A stretch of 64,000 nucleotides of DNA, from contig JANTQA010000070.1 in assembly GCA_027625915.1 (NCBI GenBank), forward strand, positions 6,701,001 through 6,765,000, written 5' to 3'. Both the position numbers and the translations under genes were made by a program. The DNA is from Anaeramoeba flamelloides. Taxonomy: Eukaryota; Metamonada; Anaeramoebidae. Positions 1 to 10,446 of this stretch are shown in pieces (within the stretch, counting starts at the first letter, position 1; every line of letters starts with the position of its first letter). The notes beneath the pieces were generated by a model, which saw nothing but the letters and a program-made list of their open reading frames with translations, had not been told where the DNA came from and did not search any database.

Positions 1-83
1 GTAATTATCTTATTAACAATCAAAATTAATATTAATGATAATTTGAGAGGTGTGATCTTTTTTTTTTTTGAAAAAGAGTTTAG
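1..83. mobile_element. Terminus of a family K inverted-repeat element, cut by the window edge
   Basis: Read in reverse, this stretch starts CTAAACTCTTTTTCA and then has CACACCTCTCAAAT followed by GATTGTTAATAAGATAATTAC. The same series of blocks, in the same order, opens the full-length element at 55011-55712. The rest of this copy lies outside the window. The end sequence is also shared with the copies at 16844 and 28318, so this is one terminal inverted repeat of the family. No protein is encoded in the visible part. Confidence 0.7.
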
Positions 84-913
84 TTTTAAAGTTCTAAAAT
101 AATGATATATTTTTATTTATAAATATTCAAACAAATTATTTAGAAAATATTTTGTTAAATATTTTTGTCAGATAAAAACAAAAAGTACGTTTATTATCTT
201 ATTAATAATAATTAAGTAACTAAAACAATTTAAGAAGAGTGAAAATGAAAAAATTTTTTAATAATATTAAAATTATATGACCCAATAAAAGATAATACCC
301 TTTTAAAAGATTTTACAATGTACCACAAAAATGTATATAAGAAATATTAATAAAACCTGGAATATTCTTTTCTAACATAGAATTTTGAAAACAAAAAATA
401 ATCTTGATATTTTTTTTTTTGAGATCTTTCGAAATATTTGGATTAGGAGAATATTTGTTGATACAATTACATTCAAATAATCACAAAGTATTATATAAAT
501 AAAATCCGAAAATACAAAATGAATGAATTTCGTTTTAGATCTTGAAAAAAATTAATCTCGATAAAAAAATTAAATAAATTTCTCAAAATTACTTCTTATT
601 TTTCTTTTTTTATTTTAGGATTATATTTTATCTGAAATTTTAATTGTAGACATTAGTAAATTTAAAGTTTTTACATTTTTTTTAAAAAATTTTTTGGAGA
701 ATCTAGAACTTAAGAGTACTAATATAATTTTTAATAAACTATCACATATTTCAATTCCAGTGGTTGTTATGATGTTACTACGAACCCCCACCACCCCCTA
801 AGAATAAAAAAATCCTAAAAAATAACAATAATAAATGAAAAATAAAATTTTAAATAATTTATTAGTTAAATAACAAAAAATCAAAATAAAAAATCCGTTA
901 AATTTTGATATTA
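84..913. other. AT-rich spacer downstream of the RGS-DUF547 gene
   Basis: A- and T-tract DNA with no convincing reading frame on either strand. The only local departure from AT-richness is a short C-rich run near 785-800. It should contain the 3' untranslated region of the minus-strand gene that stops at 914. Confidence 0.5.
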
Positions 914-3472
914 TTAGATTTTTTTATAATTTTCTGTAATAAATTTGAGAACGTTTTCCAATTGCGATTTTTCTGCTCGGAAAGAATATGAATATACTCC
1001 CAATATATTGTCAAATTGTAAAAAATTTCTGATCCATAATAGAAGTTGAGATTGCGTCAATCCAAAATTAGTATAATAATTTACAAAAACATTAGGAAGA
1101 TTAACAATTTTATTTTGATGGTCTATTGAAATATATTTTTTTAAAAAAGTGCAAGTGTTTTCTGTAAGTTTTTCATTGATTGTTTCATGATAATAAATCT
1201 GTAATATTGGAGTTTTTAAAGTAGGGGAAATCAATGTAAAATGGATTCTAGGATCAACATTTTTCAATTTTAACGTAGTATATTGTGTTGTCATACTAAA
1301 TTCTTTTGTTTGATAAGGCATTAAACCAAAAATTTGAGATTTTAAGGTCTCCAAAGAAAAAATTTGCCCACCAATATCATAGCAACTATTTACCAAAAAG
1401 GATTGTAAAGAGTTTCTTTTAATAAAATCATTGATAATAATTGAATGTGTAGAAATGACATTATAGATATTAATAAAAAAGGCCCTTTTTTTATCTTCAC
1501 TCAGCTGGGTTATTTGATTTAAATGGATTTTTTGCAATTCAGATGATTTTACTAAAAAGGCTTTAAATGGTATTGACTGTTCAATTTTTTCACAATTGAT
1601 ACTTCCCAAAGTAAACGAATAATTTGCATTTAACATATCAAGTAATTGATCGAGTAGTTGTAAACTTAAGTTATATGGATCGTCACATTTACCCTTGAAT
1701 TGAATTCCGCTATTTAAAGTGATCACTTCCTTATCCTCAGAAGAGATTTCAGTTTCAAAATGCGACCTGCGGGAGAAAATATTGCTTTTATATGATTCTA
1801 AATTAATTAATTCATTAAATACATAACTTTTTTTAAATTGTTCAAAATATTTTGAAGAAACTAATTGGAAAATATTTTCTCCTAATACATCAAAAATGTT
1901 TACAGTGGCACCACCATTATCCCATGTGTCCATTATTTCTTCACGAAGATCATCTTCAATTGATAATGCAAATATTGATGTATTTTCGATATAATTATCA
2001 ACAAAGTATGCAATTAATTCATCCTGATTCTATAAAAATTATGACATGGATAGAGAGGGATATATAATTATTAATTCATTTTTAGATTTTAATTAGAGTA
2101 AATTATTACTAGTTCTTGAACGGTTAATTAAATCAACGATTTTGTTAATTTACCACCATTTAAACAATACATAGCGATAATAATAATATTTTTTTTTTTT
2201 TTTGCTTTTTTGAACTTGGCTTTTTTTTATTTTTGGGTTCCTTCTTCTCCTTTTTATTTTTTATCGCTCACTTTAGATGAAGGGGAAAAACATTATATAA
2301 ATTTAGAGATTTAAGAATATATACAGTGGAACAAATGGGATAGTTTGGATTTAAATTCACTTTAAATCTGATTAGAACTGCTGTATTGTACCGGTAGAGA
2401 TCCGATGAGTTCATTTACCTTGTATTGAGATTTATTTTTTGTAATTTCGGCGAAACAGTTGGTGGTTATTAAAAAAAAAAAAACAATCATTTATATTCTT
2501 AAATGAAAACTAATTGACAAATCCAAAAAACTGATTATTTTTCAATGAGTTGCAAGGTTTTGCCCGACTTTTCTTTTCATTTAAAAACATAATATTTGAA
2601 AATTTTTCTTCTTCATTTCTTTTTTTTTCTTCTTTTTTGAGCTCTTTTTTTTTTCTCTCATTATTTGAGAGAAATATGAAGTTATTTTCCCCTTCAAAAT
2701 AAATAAACCAATCAATAATAATAATAATAAAAATAAAAATAAAATACATTACTTGTTCTGTAAAAGATTTTTTAAAATCTAGCCAATCCAAATAAAATAA
2801 TAAAGGTTCAACAACCATTCTTTCAGAAAGATATTCACGGAAATATTCAATAGCAATTTGGCATTTTAATAAATCTTTAAAAGTTTTGATTGGTGAAACA
2901 TCTTTTATTAATTTTACATTTCCTTGTTCTTTTGAATTTTTCTTTGATGAATCGTTTGAGTAATCTTGTTTTTCCAATTTAATACTATTGAGTATTAAAC
3001 ATAATTATCAACAATTAAATAAATTAATTTATTTTTATTAAAATAATGTTTAAATAGAATTATTAAAAAAAATCAAATTAGAATGATTTTTCCAAGATTT
3101 CAAGAAAAATATTTGATAAAAATTAATCAATAAACAAATAATCTTTTTTAAAAAAAATTAAGAAATTATTTTTAATATTAAAACATACTTATAATCAGAG
3201 GAAGCCTTTTTTAATTTTGATTTTGATCTCGAAATTGAAAGATTAAATTTTTCTCTTAATGGTGAAATTGATGAACGATGCTTTTCATTTGTTGAATTAT
3301 TTTCAACAAACGAAAAAATACTTTTACGTCTAGACGTTTGAGAGCGATGTATTTTCTTTTCTTTAGTCACGTTGACGCCCATTCCGGGAACCAATACAAA
3401 ATTTTGATATTCTTCCTCTACTACTACAGAACCCCCCTCCCTATCGATTACTCTCCAAAAATCTGAATCCTC
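914..3472 (-). CDS. RGS domain fused to DUF547 domain, three exons, 5' end unresolved
   Basis: Exons read 3472-3189, 2984-2753 and 2029-914. The introns are 204 nt (GTATGT to ATAG, phase 2) and 723 nt (GTAATG to ATAG, phase 0). Joined, they give 543 residues with no ATG at the left edge, so at least one upstream exon is missing; an internal ATG at about 3382 is the alternative start. After a basic, Ser-rich leader, an RGS domain runs from about residue 129 to 245: TFKDLL, YFREYLSE and EPLLFYLDWLDFKK in exon 2, then REEIMDTW, VNIFDV and YFEQFKKS in exon 3. The second intron splits this fold exactly, which supports the join. DUF547 follows at about 290-500, with FFINIYN, a following His, a GG..FSLE stretch, DPRIHFTL and NYYTNFG. 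RGS domains accelerate GTP hydrolysis on G-alpha; the role of DUF547 is unknown. The family's usual Cys after DPRIHF is absent (TLKTP instead). Confidence 0.85.
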
Positions 3473-3998
3473 CTATTATTTTTTATTTTTTTTATTTTTA
3501 TTTTTGTGTTTTTGTTTTGATAAATATATGACAAATAAAGAATGAATAATAATTTAATTAAAAGATAAAAAATTCCAGTTTTTCTAATAAACTTGGAAAT
3601 TTAAATCAAGATTATAACCATGATTTCTTATTAATATGATCACTAAAATAATAAAAGACTCTTTGATGAGAATATTATTTTTTTATTGAATATTTATATT
3701 TTATAAATTTGGTATTTGACTTACAACTCTAAAACTACTAAAAAATATTTTTCATCAAACAAATTTAATAAAAAAAACTTTACATGAATTTAAAAAATAT
3801 ATTTTCGTGAAAGCGATATTTCTCAGCTAAAAAATAAATATTTTTGCGAATATTGTTCAAAAAAAAAAGTTAGATTTCTGAACCGTATGTTTGATTTTGC
3901 AATTTATGATTGTATTCATGAATTTTATAAATAAAAAATAATTAAAAAATGAAGAGAATTCATCTTTTTCCAAAATTTATTGATCCCTTTCACCCCCT
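3473..3998. other. Spacer upstream of the visible RGS-DUF547 exons
   Basis: Any missing 5' exon of the RGS-DUF547 gene should lie here or further right. I tested the donor-like sites at 3722 (GTAAGT) and 3782 (GTAAAG) on the minus strand. Neither leaves an open frame ending in phase 0, which the 3472 acceptor needs. No other exon is apparent. Confidence 0.4.
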
Positions 3999-3999
3999 T

Positions 4000-4560
4000 T
4001 TTTTAAATTTTTTGATCAAAATTATTTTTCCCAATTTCTTCAAATTTTTGTTTTGCTTTTTCAGATTTTTCTTTTTCGATTTTTTTTTTTTTGCAATCTT
4101 TTTTCCTTTTCTTTTTTTTTTTTTATTTCTTTTTTTTTCTATCCTTTTTTCTTTTCATTTTTTTTTTTTTCAAATTATTTTTTTTAAGAAAGATCATGTA
4201 AAAACAAAAAGATCTTCGAAAAGACCAAATAAACATTAAAAAAATTTCGACGATGTAATATCTTTTAAAAAGATATAATTATTAACAAAACATCTTCTTT
4301 TTTAACCTTTTTTTCAGTGAAATTTCAGTAATAAAAAATCCGTAAGGTTCATTTCAAAAATTGCGATTCACTTTTTTTAGTTTTTGGTATTAATTTTTTT
4401 TAATTGTTAAAATATCAGGCTTTTATGAGTTTAGGATACTTTAAAAATGAATTAATAATAAGATTTAATAATTGGTCGTTCTTGGACACAAAAGAATATA
4501 TGTTTTTTTTTTATCATATTTGTTATTTAAGTTGAGCCACAATTTTTGAAATGGAATTTA
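4000..4560. repeat. Dispersed repeat family A, copy 1
   Basis: This copy is about 75-85% identical by eye to 35490-36070. Shared blocks include AAAAGATCTTCGAAAAGACC, GTGAAATTTCAGTAATAAAA, TCATTTCAAAAATTG and AAAATATCAGG, in the same order, preceded in both by a long T-rich tract. A more diverged partial repeat of the same unit may follow at 4600-4920 (AAATTAACATTAAGAAAATT), suggesting an old tandem copy. Phe-rich frames across the T-tract are by-products of composition. I see no terminal inverted repeat or coding sequence, so the class is unknown. Confidence 0.7.
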
Positions 4561-5200
4561 TTTTTCAAAAATGTTGACTCGATTTAGAATCTTATTGGAA
4601 GTGACTTTGTTTAGGTTTTGTTCCATATTTTTCGCAAATTTCTTTTTGCAATTTTTAGATCAAGATCATTTTTTCTTTTCTTGTTTTTTCAATTTTTTCT
4701 TTCTTTTTCTTTTTTCTTCTCTTTTTCTTTCTTTCTCTTTTTTTCTTTATTTACATTTTAATTAAGCCAATTTGAAAAAAAAAAAAAAAAAAAAACGATT
4801 GAAGAATCAAATTAACATTAAGAAAATTGATGCTCTGTATATTCTTTTATAATTCATACAATTACTATTTCAAAAATATTAGTGTGAAAAATTTTAATTT
4901 TTTAAAGGAATTTTGTAAGAGACCTTCCATTGGTATGTACCCAATTTTTTTTGAATCATTTTATTTTTTTATCGAAAATTTATAGTTTGTTTCAGGTATT
5001 TCTTTTTTGAATATCATCCCTAATCTGAAGTTTATGATTTCTCTCATTTCTAATTATCTTAAATTAGTTGGTTCTTTAAAAAAATTGAATTTTTCGTTTT
5101 TAGTTTTTGGCTGGAAAATTTTCAATGAAATGGAGTTTATATTTATACAACCACAAAAAACTTTATAATAATTGAAAAGAAATTGGAGTTAACTTTTTAA

Positions 5201-6440
5201 TGAAATTTTGATTTTGGAAAATTTGAAAAGATATTTTTGATTGAAAAGGAGAAAACTTTAAAATTTTAGATTTGGAAAATGATTAAAAACTGGATGCTCT
5301 ATTTTCCTTAAAGAATTTGTTTTGTGGTTCAAATTGTTTTTAAAAAAAAAAAGTTTTTTTTTGTTATTTTAATTTCTCAATTTAAATTTTGTTTTAATTT
5401 TTATTGTGATTTTTTTTTCTTAATCCCTAAAAAATGAAAACGCATTTTTCAAACCAACTTTGAAAAATATTTAATAATAATGTCAATTTTTGATATTATT
5501 CGGTTGAAAGAGCAATTAAAATAACAACTTCAGCCATTTTACAAATTCAAAAGATCCAATAAGATACCATCCAAAACTTTTCTATATTCCCAATCTCATC
5601 AGTAACTTCAATTTACAATCAGCTATCCCTAAAGGGATTCTAAAGTTTTTTGTTCAGAATGAAATTACAAAAAAAAATAAACAATATAATTCCAAAGTGC
5701 ATCCATAAAGAAATAGGTGTTAAGCAACTCAAATCACTACCAAATGAAAAAAATCTGATCTCTCGAATTTTAAATCTTGTTACTGCTATTAACAGAATTA
5801 CAATAATGAAACAAATTAACAAACAAAATCCTAAAAACAAAAGAAAAAACTCAGGAATTTATCGATCTAAAAAAATGAAAGAAAAGAACACTAAATAAAA
5901 AATTTAAATCAAAAAAAGTAACAAGTGATTTTTCGTCGAGTTGAAATGTATCTTTTTCTTTGGGTATTCTGCCAAAAAAAAAAAAAAAAAAAAACAACAA
6001 TTACCAAAATACAAAAAATATCCTTTACGTTCAGACAAATATCTTTTGGAATTGTAAACGAAAAGTTTTGTATATATCAAAAAAAGAACAAAACCACAAA
6101 CCAAATCCATACACCTTTACTTTTAAACACCACGATCACAAAATTAATTCAAAATATAAAATTCAATAATAAAGAATCGAATTTATGAACATTAGAAAGT
6201 AAAGTATATGAAATGAATTCTATATTTTTTTAGGATGAAAATTATGAATCGTGGTGAAAAAATAACAAAAATGTAAAATTTGTTACAAAAATGTTTCTCC
6301 AAACGGTAAAAATTTTCAACAAAAACCCTAATTTTTAAATTTTAACAAGATTTATAGATTCAATATACTTTAAAGTCTTCAAATATGGTGTTGATCTCAA
6401 AATTAATATCAACTGACCAGAAAATTTGGATAGTCCTTAA
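5201..6440. repeat. Dispersed 1.24-kb repeat family D, copy 1
   Basis: Nearly the whole segment recurs at 60286-61514 at roughly 90-95% identity by eye, with only small indels, so the duplication is fairly recent. Similarity begins at TGAAATTTTGATTTTGG and stops abruptly after GGATAGTCCTTA in both. Neither copy has obvious inverted or direct terminal repeats. On the minus strand both keep two short hydrophobic frames in the same order: one with LSERKGYFLYFGNC (about 5904-6110) and one with FLGF.LLICFIIVILLIA followed by TRFKIREIRFFSFGS (about 5640-5840). These could be exons or remnants of a small membrane protein, but no start, splice pattern or family can be assigned. Confidence 0.8.
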
Positions 6441-6484
6441 AATAACTAAAAAATAAATTGTTTTTTTTTTCAATATTTAATGTA

Positions 6485-6950
6485 CTGTTGTTAAAACAAC
6501 CAGTTCAGAATTGGTAAAACCCACGTTTCAAATTAAAACCCACACTTCCCTTTTCAAGAAAGCTTACACATTAAATGATCAAAGAAACAGATAATTATGT
6601 AAATATGCCATTGGTTTCTAAAACTTTACCTTTTAAAAAAAAATTCTAAAAACCAAACTATCTAAAGTAAAATTTTTTCTTAAAAATATACAGCCAATTT
6701 TAGTAAGAATTTTTGTACCTAAAAATTTTGCTAAAAATTGGAAAAAGTATGAAAAATTTTAAACTAATTCAATTCATAATTTAAAATTTCCGTAAAAAAC
6801 CAAGGTTTTTACCTTCAAAATTGATTTAAAATTAGCAATAGTATTGAATACTAAATTAGATGTTATATTGGAATAAGAAGAAAAAATAATTACAGGTTTA
6901 ATTTGAAACATGGGTTTGTTGCTCTTTTGAGACAATTTTTTTGACCACTG
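6485..6950. mobile_element. Tc1/mariner-like MITE, family M copy 1
   Basis: A 466-bp element between TA dinucleotides (6483-6484 and 6951-6952), the expected Tc1/mariner target duplication. The ends are CTGTTGTTAAAACAACC and, in reverse, CAGTGGTCAAAAAAATTG, followed on both sides by ACCCA.GTTTCAAATTAAA, so the inverted repeats are imperfect and about 60 bp long. It matches the elements at 18111 (inverted) and 33381. It has no transposase frame and is therefore non-autonomous. It sits between repeat D copy 1 and MITE T copy 1. Confidence 0.85.
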
Positions 6951-6972
6951 TATGTGAATTCAAAAATGAATA

Positions 6973-7380
6973 ACCGTTTTGGAAAAAAAGTTCAACACGG
7001 TTTTTAATTGGGAACATTACTGAAAATGAAAAGTAAAATCAATAAAAAGAAGAAACCAATTAACTTCAAATAATAACCCATTATATTATTTTCAATCAAC
7101 CAACAAATACAATTTAAATCCACTTTATTTGTCGAAATTGTAGGTGTAGTACTGGTGATCTCAAAAATAGTCAATTTTTTGAACAAATTTTTAATAATTG
7201 ATCAATCAAAGAAAAACCCATACCAAAAGTTAGTATTAAAAAAACTGTTATTGTATTGAATACTTCATTTTGTCTTGAATTATTTATTTATTCTTTTTTT
7301 AATTGATCTTACTTTGAATTTTCAGGTTCTATTAAGTGTTCCCAATTAAAAACCGTGTTGAACTTTTTTTTCACAATGGT
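6973..7380. mobile_element. MITE family T, copy 1
   Basis: A 408-bp element with about 45-bp terminal inverted repeats. The left end reads ACCGTTTTGGAAAAAAAG then TTCAACACGGTTTTTAATTG; the right end reversed reads ACCATTGTGAAAAAAAAG then the same TTCAACACGG stretch. Copies lie at 43142-43576 and 61587-62020, all sharing a GTTCTATTAA motif near the right end. There is no coding capacity. It lies about 100 bp downstream of the stop codon of the PAS/coiled-coil gene and may supply part of its 3' flank. No clear target-site duplication is visible. Confidence 0.85.
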
Positions 7381-7480
7381 AACTTTTAAAATTATTAAAT
7401 ACAAACATTATAGTGGATCCAAGATCAAGGAATATCTGATTTTTCAAAATTATTTTTGTTTTTAATTGGAGATAAGTGTT

Positions 7481-8890
7481 TTACTGATCAATGCGAAATT
7501 CAAAAGAGGAAAAATGAAAAATATAAAAAGATAATATAAAATGCAAATCTCTTACGTCTGAATCTTGTGAAAAATAAAAAGAAGAAGAAAAGGAGTTTGA
7601 AGTTTTGATTTCTGATTTTAGCCTTTCAATTTCATATTTGTAATGGTTTTGTATTTGCGTTAATTTTTTAATTTGGTTGTGGTAATGGGAAATCTGCTCT
7701 GCAATTTTTTTTTCAAATGCGTTTTCTTTCATTCTGCTTAAGGTTTTTGTTGATTTTCTTCTGATTTCCAACAATTGATTTTCGACTTGAGCTTTTTCAT
7801 TCAAAATTCTTTGTACTTTCCCAGATCTTTTTAATTTGACAATGTTTTGCTCTCTTAAGGTCTTCAATTGTTTGGCGTTTTCTGGCAATACTGTGGAAAC
7901 TTCATTCATTTCCTTTTTGAGGTTGACTTGATCGTTTTTTTTGTTCAAGATTTGCTTTTTAGTCCTCTCTAAATGGTTAACTAACTTTTCAGAGGTGGAC
8001 TTGTTGCGTTCCTGTTTTAAATGAAAACGCAATTTTTTTTCCTTATCAATGACTCTATTGGTTATTAGTTTCTTTTCTTTCACAAATTCTTCTGTTTGTT
8101 TTTTAGGATCCCTGTTTTCCATTTTTTCGCAAATCAATTTCCCTTCCTTTTTCAAATTAATATTCTTTTCTAACAGGTTATTACTAGTCGCTATTAATTC
8201 ACGAATTTCCTTTTGCACTTTTGTTGTTTCAAGCCCCATCGGCGAGTTTAAGGAATGCTCTCTTAATTGTTCGATCCTTTTCTTGACATGGCTGCTTTTT
8301 TGTTCCATTTTTTGGATCACCCTTCTTTGCTTCAATAAATCAATGGGCTTAAATGTTGCCTGTACTTGGAGCTCATAAAGAATTTTGTCTTGAACTAAAA
8401 TGGCACTGACATTAACGAAAGACCAAATTGCTCTCTTATTTTTTTTAGAGCTTTTTGTTTTTCTGTTTGTTTTTTTTTTCTTTTTCCTTATTCTTTCTCT
8501 CTCTTTTTCTTTTTCTTTTTCTTTGTTTTTTCTTTTCTTTGTTTTTGTTGTTTTGTTTTTTGGTACATAAAAACACCATAACAGATCAAGGTACCCTCCC
8601 TCCTTTGTTAAAACCTCTTTTGAGTATTGAATTATTAACTCATTACTAGGCTTGTTTAAATGTGGTTGGACTTTGGGACAGAGAGTCCGAAAATATTTTT
8701 CTTTCACAACTCGATTGTCATCCAAAATATGGAAGGTTTGCAGAATTCTTTTAGTGTAATAAACTATGAGACCATTGTTGTCAATCTGAAAAATACAATC
8801 TCTTGAAAGCTCGTATTTTTTCAGTCTTTGACGATACACTTTTTGTTTGAGCTTGGTAATATTAATTTGATTCGTTGGTTGGTTTCCCAT
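7481..8890 (-). CDS. PAS-like domain plus long coiled coil protein
   Basis: A 469-residue frame. Residues about 25-195 look like a PAS sensor fold (CIFQIDNNGLIVYYTKR, then IWSFVNVSAILVQD and ELQVQATF as the last strands), interrupted at about 112-150 by a KEKEKERER-type basic/acidic insert in a loop. Residues about 185-430 are a continuous Lys/Glu/Gln-rich coiled coil. A GTAAGA donor after residue 446 (SQDSD) and a CAG acceptor 69 nt later lie in frame around a hydrophobic tail; splicing there would still end at the same TAA, so the protein is 446 residues if spliced and 469 if not. PAS domains bind small ligands or mediate dimerisation; I can see no effector domain. The ATG at 8890 is the first in a long open frame and is preceded by AT-rich DNA. 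The specific family is not recognised. Confidence 0.75.
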   Translation of the reverse strand: MGNQPTNQINITKLKQKVYRQRLKKYELSRDCIFQIDNNGLIVYYTKRILQTFHILDDNRVVKEKYFRTLCPKVQPHLNKPSNELIIQYSKEVLTKEGGYLDLLWCFYVPKNKTTKTKKRKNKEKEKEKERERIRKKKKKTNRKTKSSKKNKRAIWSFVNVSAILVQDKILYELQVQATFKPIDLLKQRRVIQKMEQKSSHVKKRIEQLREHSLNSPMGLETTKVQKEIRELIATSNNLLEKNINLKKEGKLICEKMENRDPKKQTEEFVKEKKLITNRVIDKEKKLRFHLKQERNKSTSEKLVNHLERTKKQILNKKNDQVNLKKEMNEVSTVLPENAKQLKTLREQNIVKLKRSGKVQRILNEKAQVENQLLEIRRKSTKTLSRMKENAFEKKIAEQISHYHNQIKKLTQIQNHYKYEIERLKSEIKTSNSFSSSFYFSQDSDVRDLHFILSFYIFHFSSFEFRIDQ

Positions 8891-9583
8891 TTTGTTTCGG
8901 GTTGAATTTTGGAAAAAAAGAGAAATAGGTTGGAATTATTGTTTGTACCAATACTAGTTATTAATTTCAAATTATTAAAATAATTGGATTTTTTTCTTAA
9001 ACAGAATAAAATTAAAATTTTGTTTTTTTAAAAAATAAAAAAATAATGTGAATTATTCAAAAATTTCTTGATGATTTGGTAAACCTTAATTGTATTTAGC
9101 GAAAATAAGGATGTTTGGTAAATTATTAATCAATTTTATTCCCCAAATTCAACAAGAAAATTGATTTGAATAATCTTGAGTTATTATTTCAAGAGGTTTA
9201 AATGAAGTTATCAAAAGTAACGATAAAACAATTGGAGGAATTAAAAGAAATTTTTCTCTCACACTTGGTATTACTCTCTCATCTAAAACACCACAATCCC
9301 CTATACTCCATATATTGTATTAATCTTTCCAATTTAAAATATAAGTAAAAAATCCAAGATAGATTTCAAATTTTAATGAAAAATATCCAAATAATCAAGT
9401 AACGACTAATTGCTCTTTTTGGGAGTAGTGTTTAAATAATGTAGAATTATCAATATTATCCCTTTTATTAAAGGTAGAAATCACAAAAATCTGAAAAATT
9501 AATAGAGATACTGACAGAAAATTAAAATCTAATTTATTGTCGTTATTCCTTAGATAAATTTGAAAATTATCAGAAAACATCTG
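8891..9583. other. Upstream region of the PAS/coiled-coil gene
   Basis: AT-rich, with no supported coding sequence. It presumably holds the promoter and 5' leader of the minus-strand gene starting at 8890. A short C-rich patch (CACACTTGG to AACACCACAATCCCC, about 9258-9302) is the only compositional feature. Confidence 0.4.
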
Positions 9584-10446
9584 ACCATTGTCAAAAAAAT
9601 TGGGTTTAAAAAAAAATTGGCAAAGTCAAAATTTGTTATGCTTATAAATAGTAATTATTAACAAAATATTTTTGATTAAGGTCTCTCTTCATAAACAAAT
9701 CTTACATTCAAGGCAAACCAAAGTCTCTATCATTAATAATTTTCAAAAGTATTATTATTTCGTAGCACTTTGGTCCTTTGGAATTGCTTTAGAACTCTAA
9801 AATACAAAAATTTACTTTTAATTGTAAGCTTTCCTAAAAATAAGAGAATTATTTATGGAGAAATATTCAAATCTATTAATTCAATTAGATATTTAAAATT
9901 GTTAGATAACTTGAATTCATCAAGGTTGATATAAATATCCTTCTAAACCATATTGATTCAAATAGTCTTGTAAAAAAAGAGCTTTTCTCAAAAGAGATCC
10001 ATTTTCACGAATTGATAACAATCAAAACTCGAAAATAACGTATTATTAAATTTTTAGAAACCATTTTAATAGTTTAAATCCAAATAGAACAAACCTTTTT
10101 TCAAAAGAATGATTCATTGTAAGTTTTCCGAAATAATCACTAATTTGATTTTGGAATGTAATCTAAGAAAAAAATATTGACATTTTTAGTGAAGTGTGCA
10201 ATTAAAAATCAATTGTTGTACTTTTAGAGTTCTAAAGCAATTCCAAAGGGCCAAAATGTAACAAAATAATAATACTTTTGAAAATTATTAATGATAGAGA
10301 CTTTTATTTTTTCTTGAATGTAAGATTTATTTATAAAAAGAGACCTTGATCAAAAATCATTTGTTAATAATTACTATTTAAAAAACAAAAACAAATTTTT
10401 GACTGACAAAATTTTTTCTAATGACCCAAATTTTTTTCACAATGGT
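9584..10446. mobile_element. Foldback element F with about 240-bp inverted arms
   Basis: An 863-bp element whose two ends are long inverted copies of each other. The left end starts ACCATTGTCAAAAAAATTGG and the right end reversed starts ACCATTGTGAAAAAAATTTG. Matching continues through TAATAATTACTATTTA-like blocks, a TAATGATAGAGACTTTG/A block and CTTTGGAATTGCTTTAGAAC. The first 15-17 bases are those of MITE T, so F and T probably used the same transposase. The arms have diverged by perhaps 10-15%. No coding sequence and no convincing target-site duplication. Confidence 0.85.

Noticed and set aside
1852-2067. Plus-strand 71-residue frame
   Set aside because: Antisense to the exon that carries the second half of the RGS domain.
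3735-3850. Possible upstream exons of the RGS-DUF547 gene
   Set aside because: The short open stretches ending at GTAAGT (3722) and GTAAAG (3782) do not end in the phase required by the 3472 acceptor.
3949-4765. Two Phe-rich plus-strand frames
   Set aside because: They read through T-tracts of a dispersed repeat; composition is dictated by the DNA.
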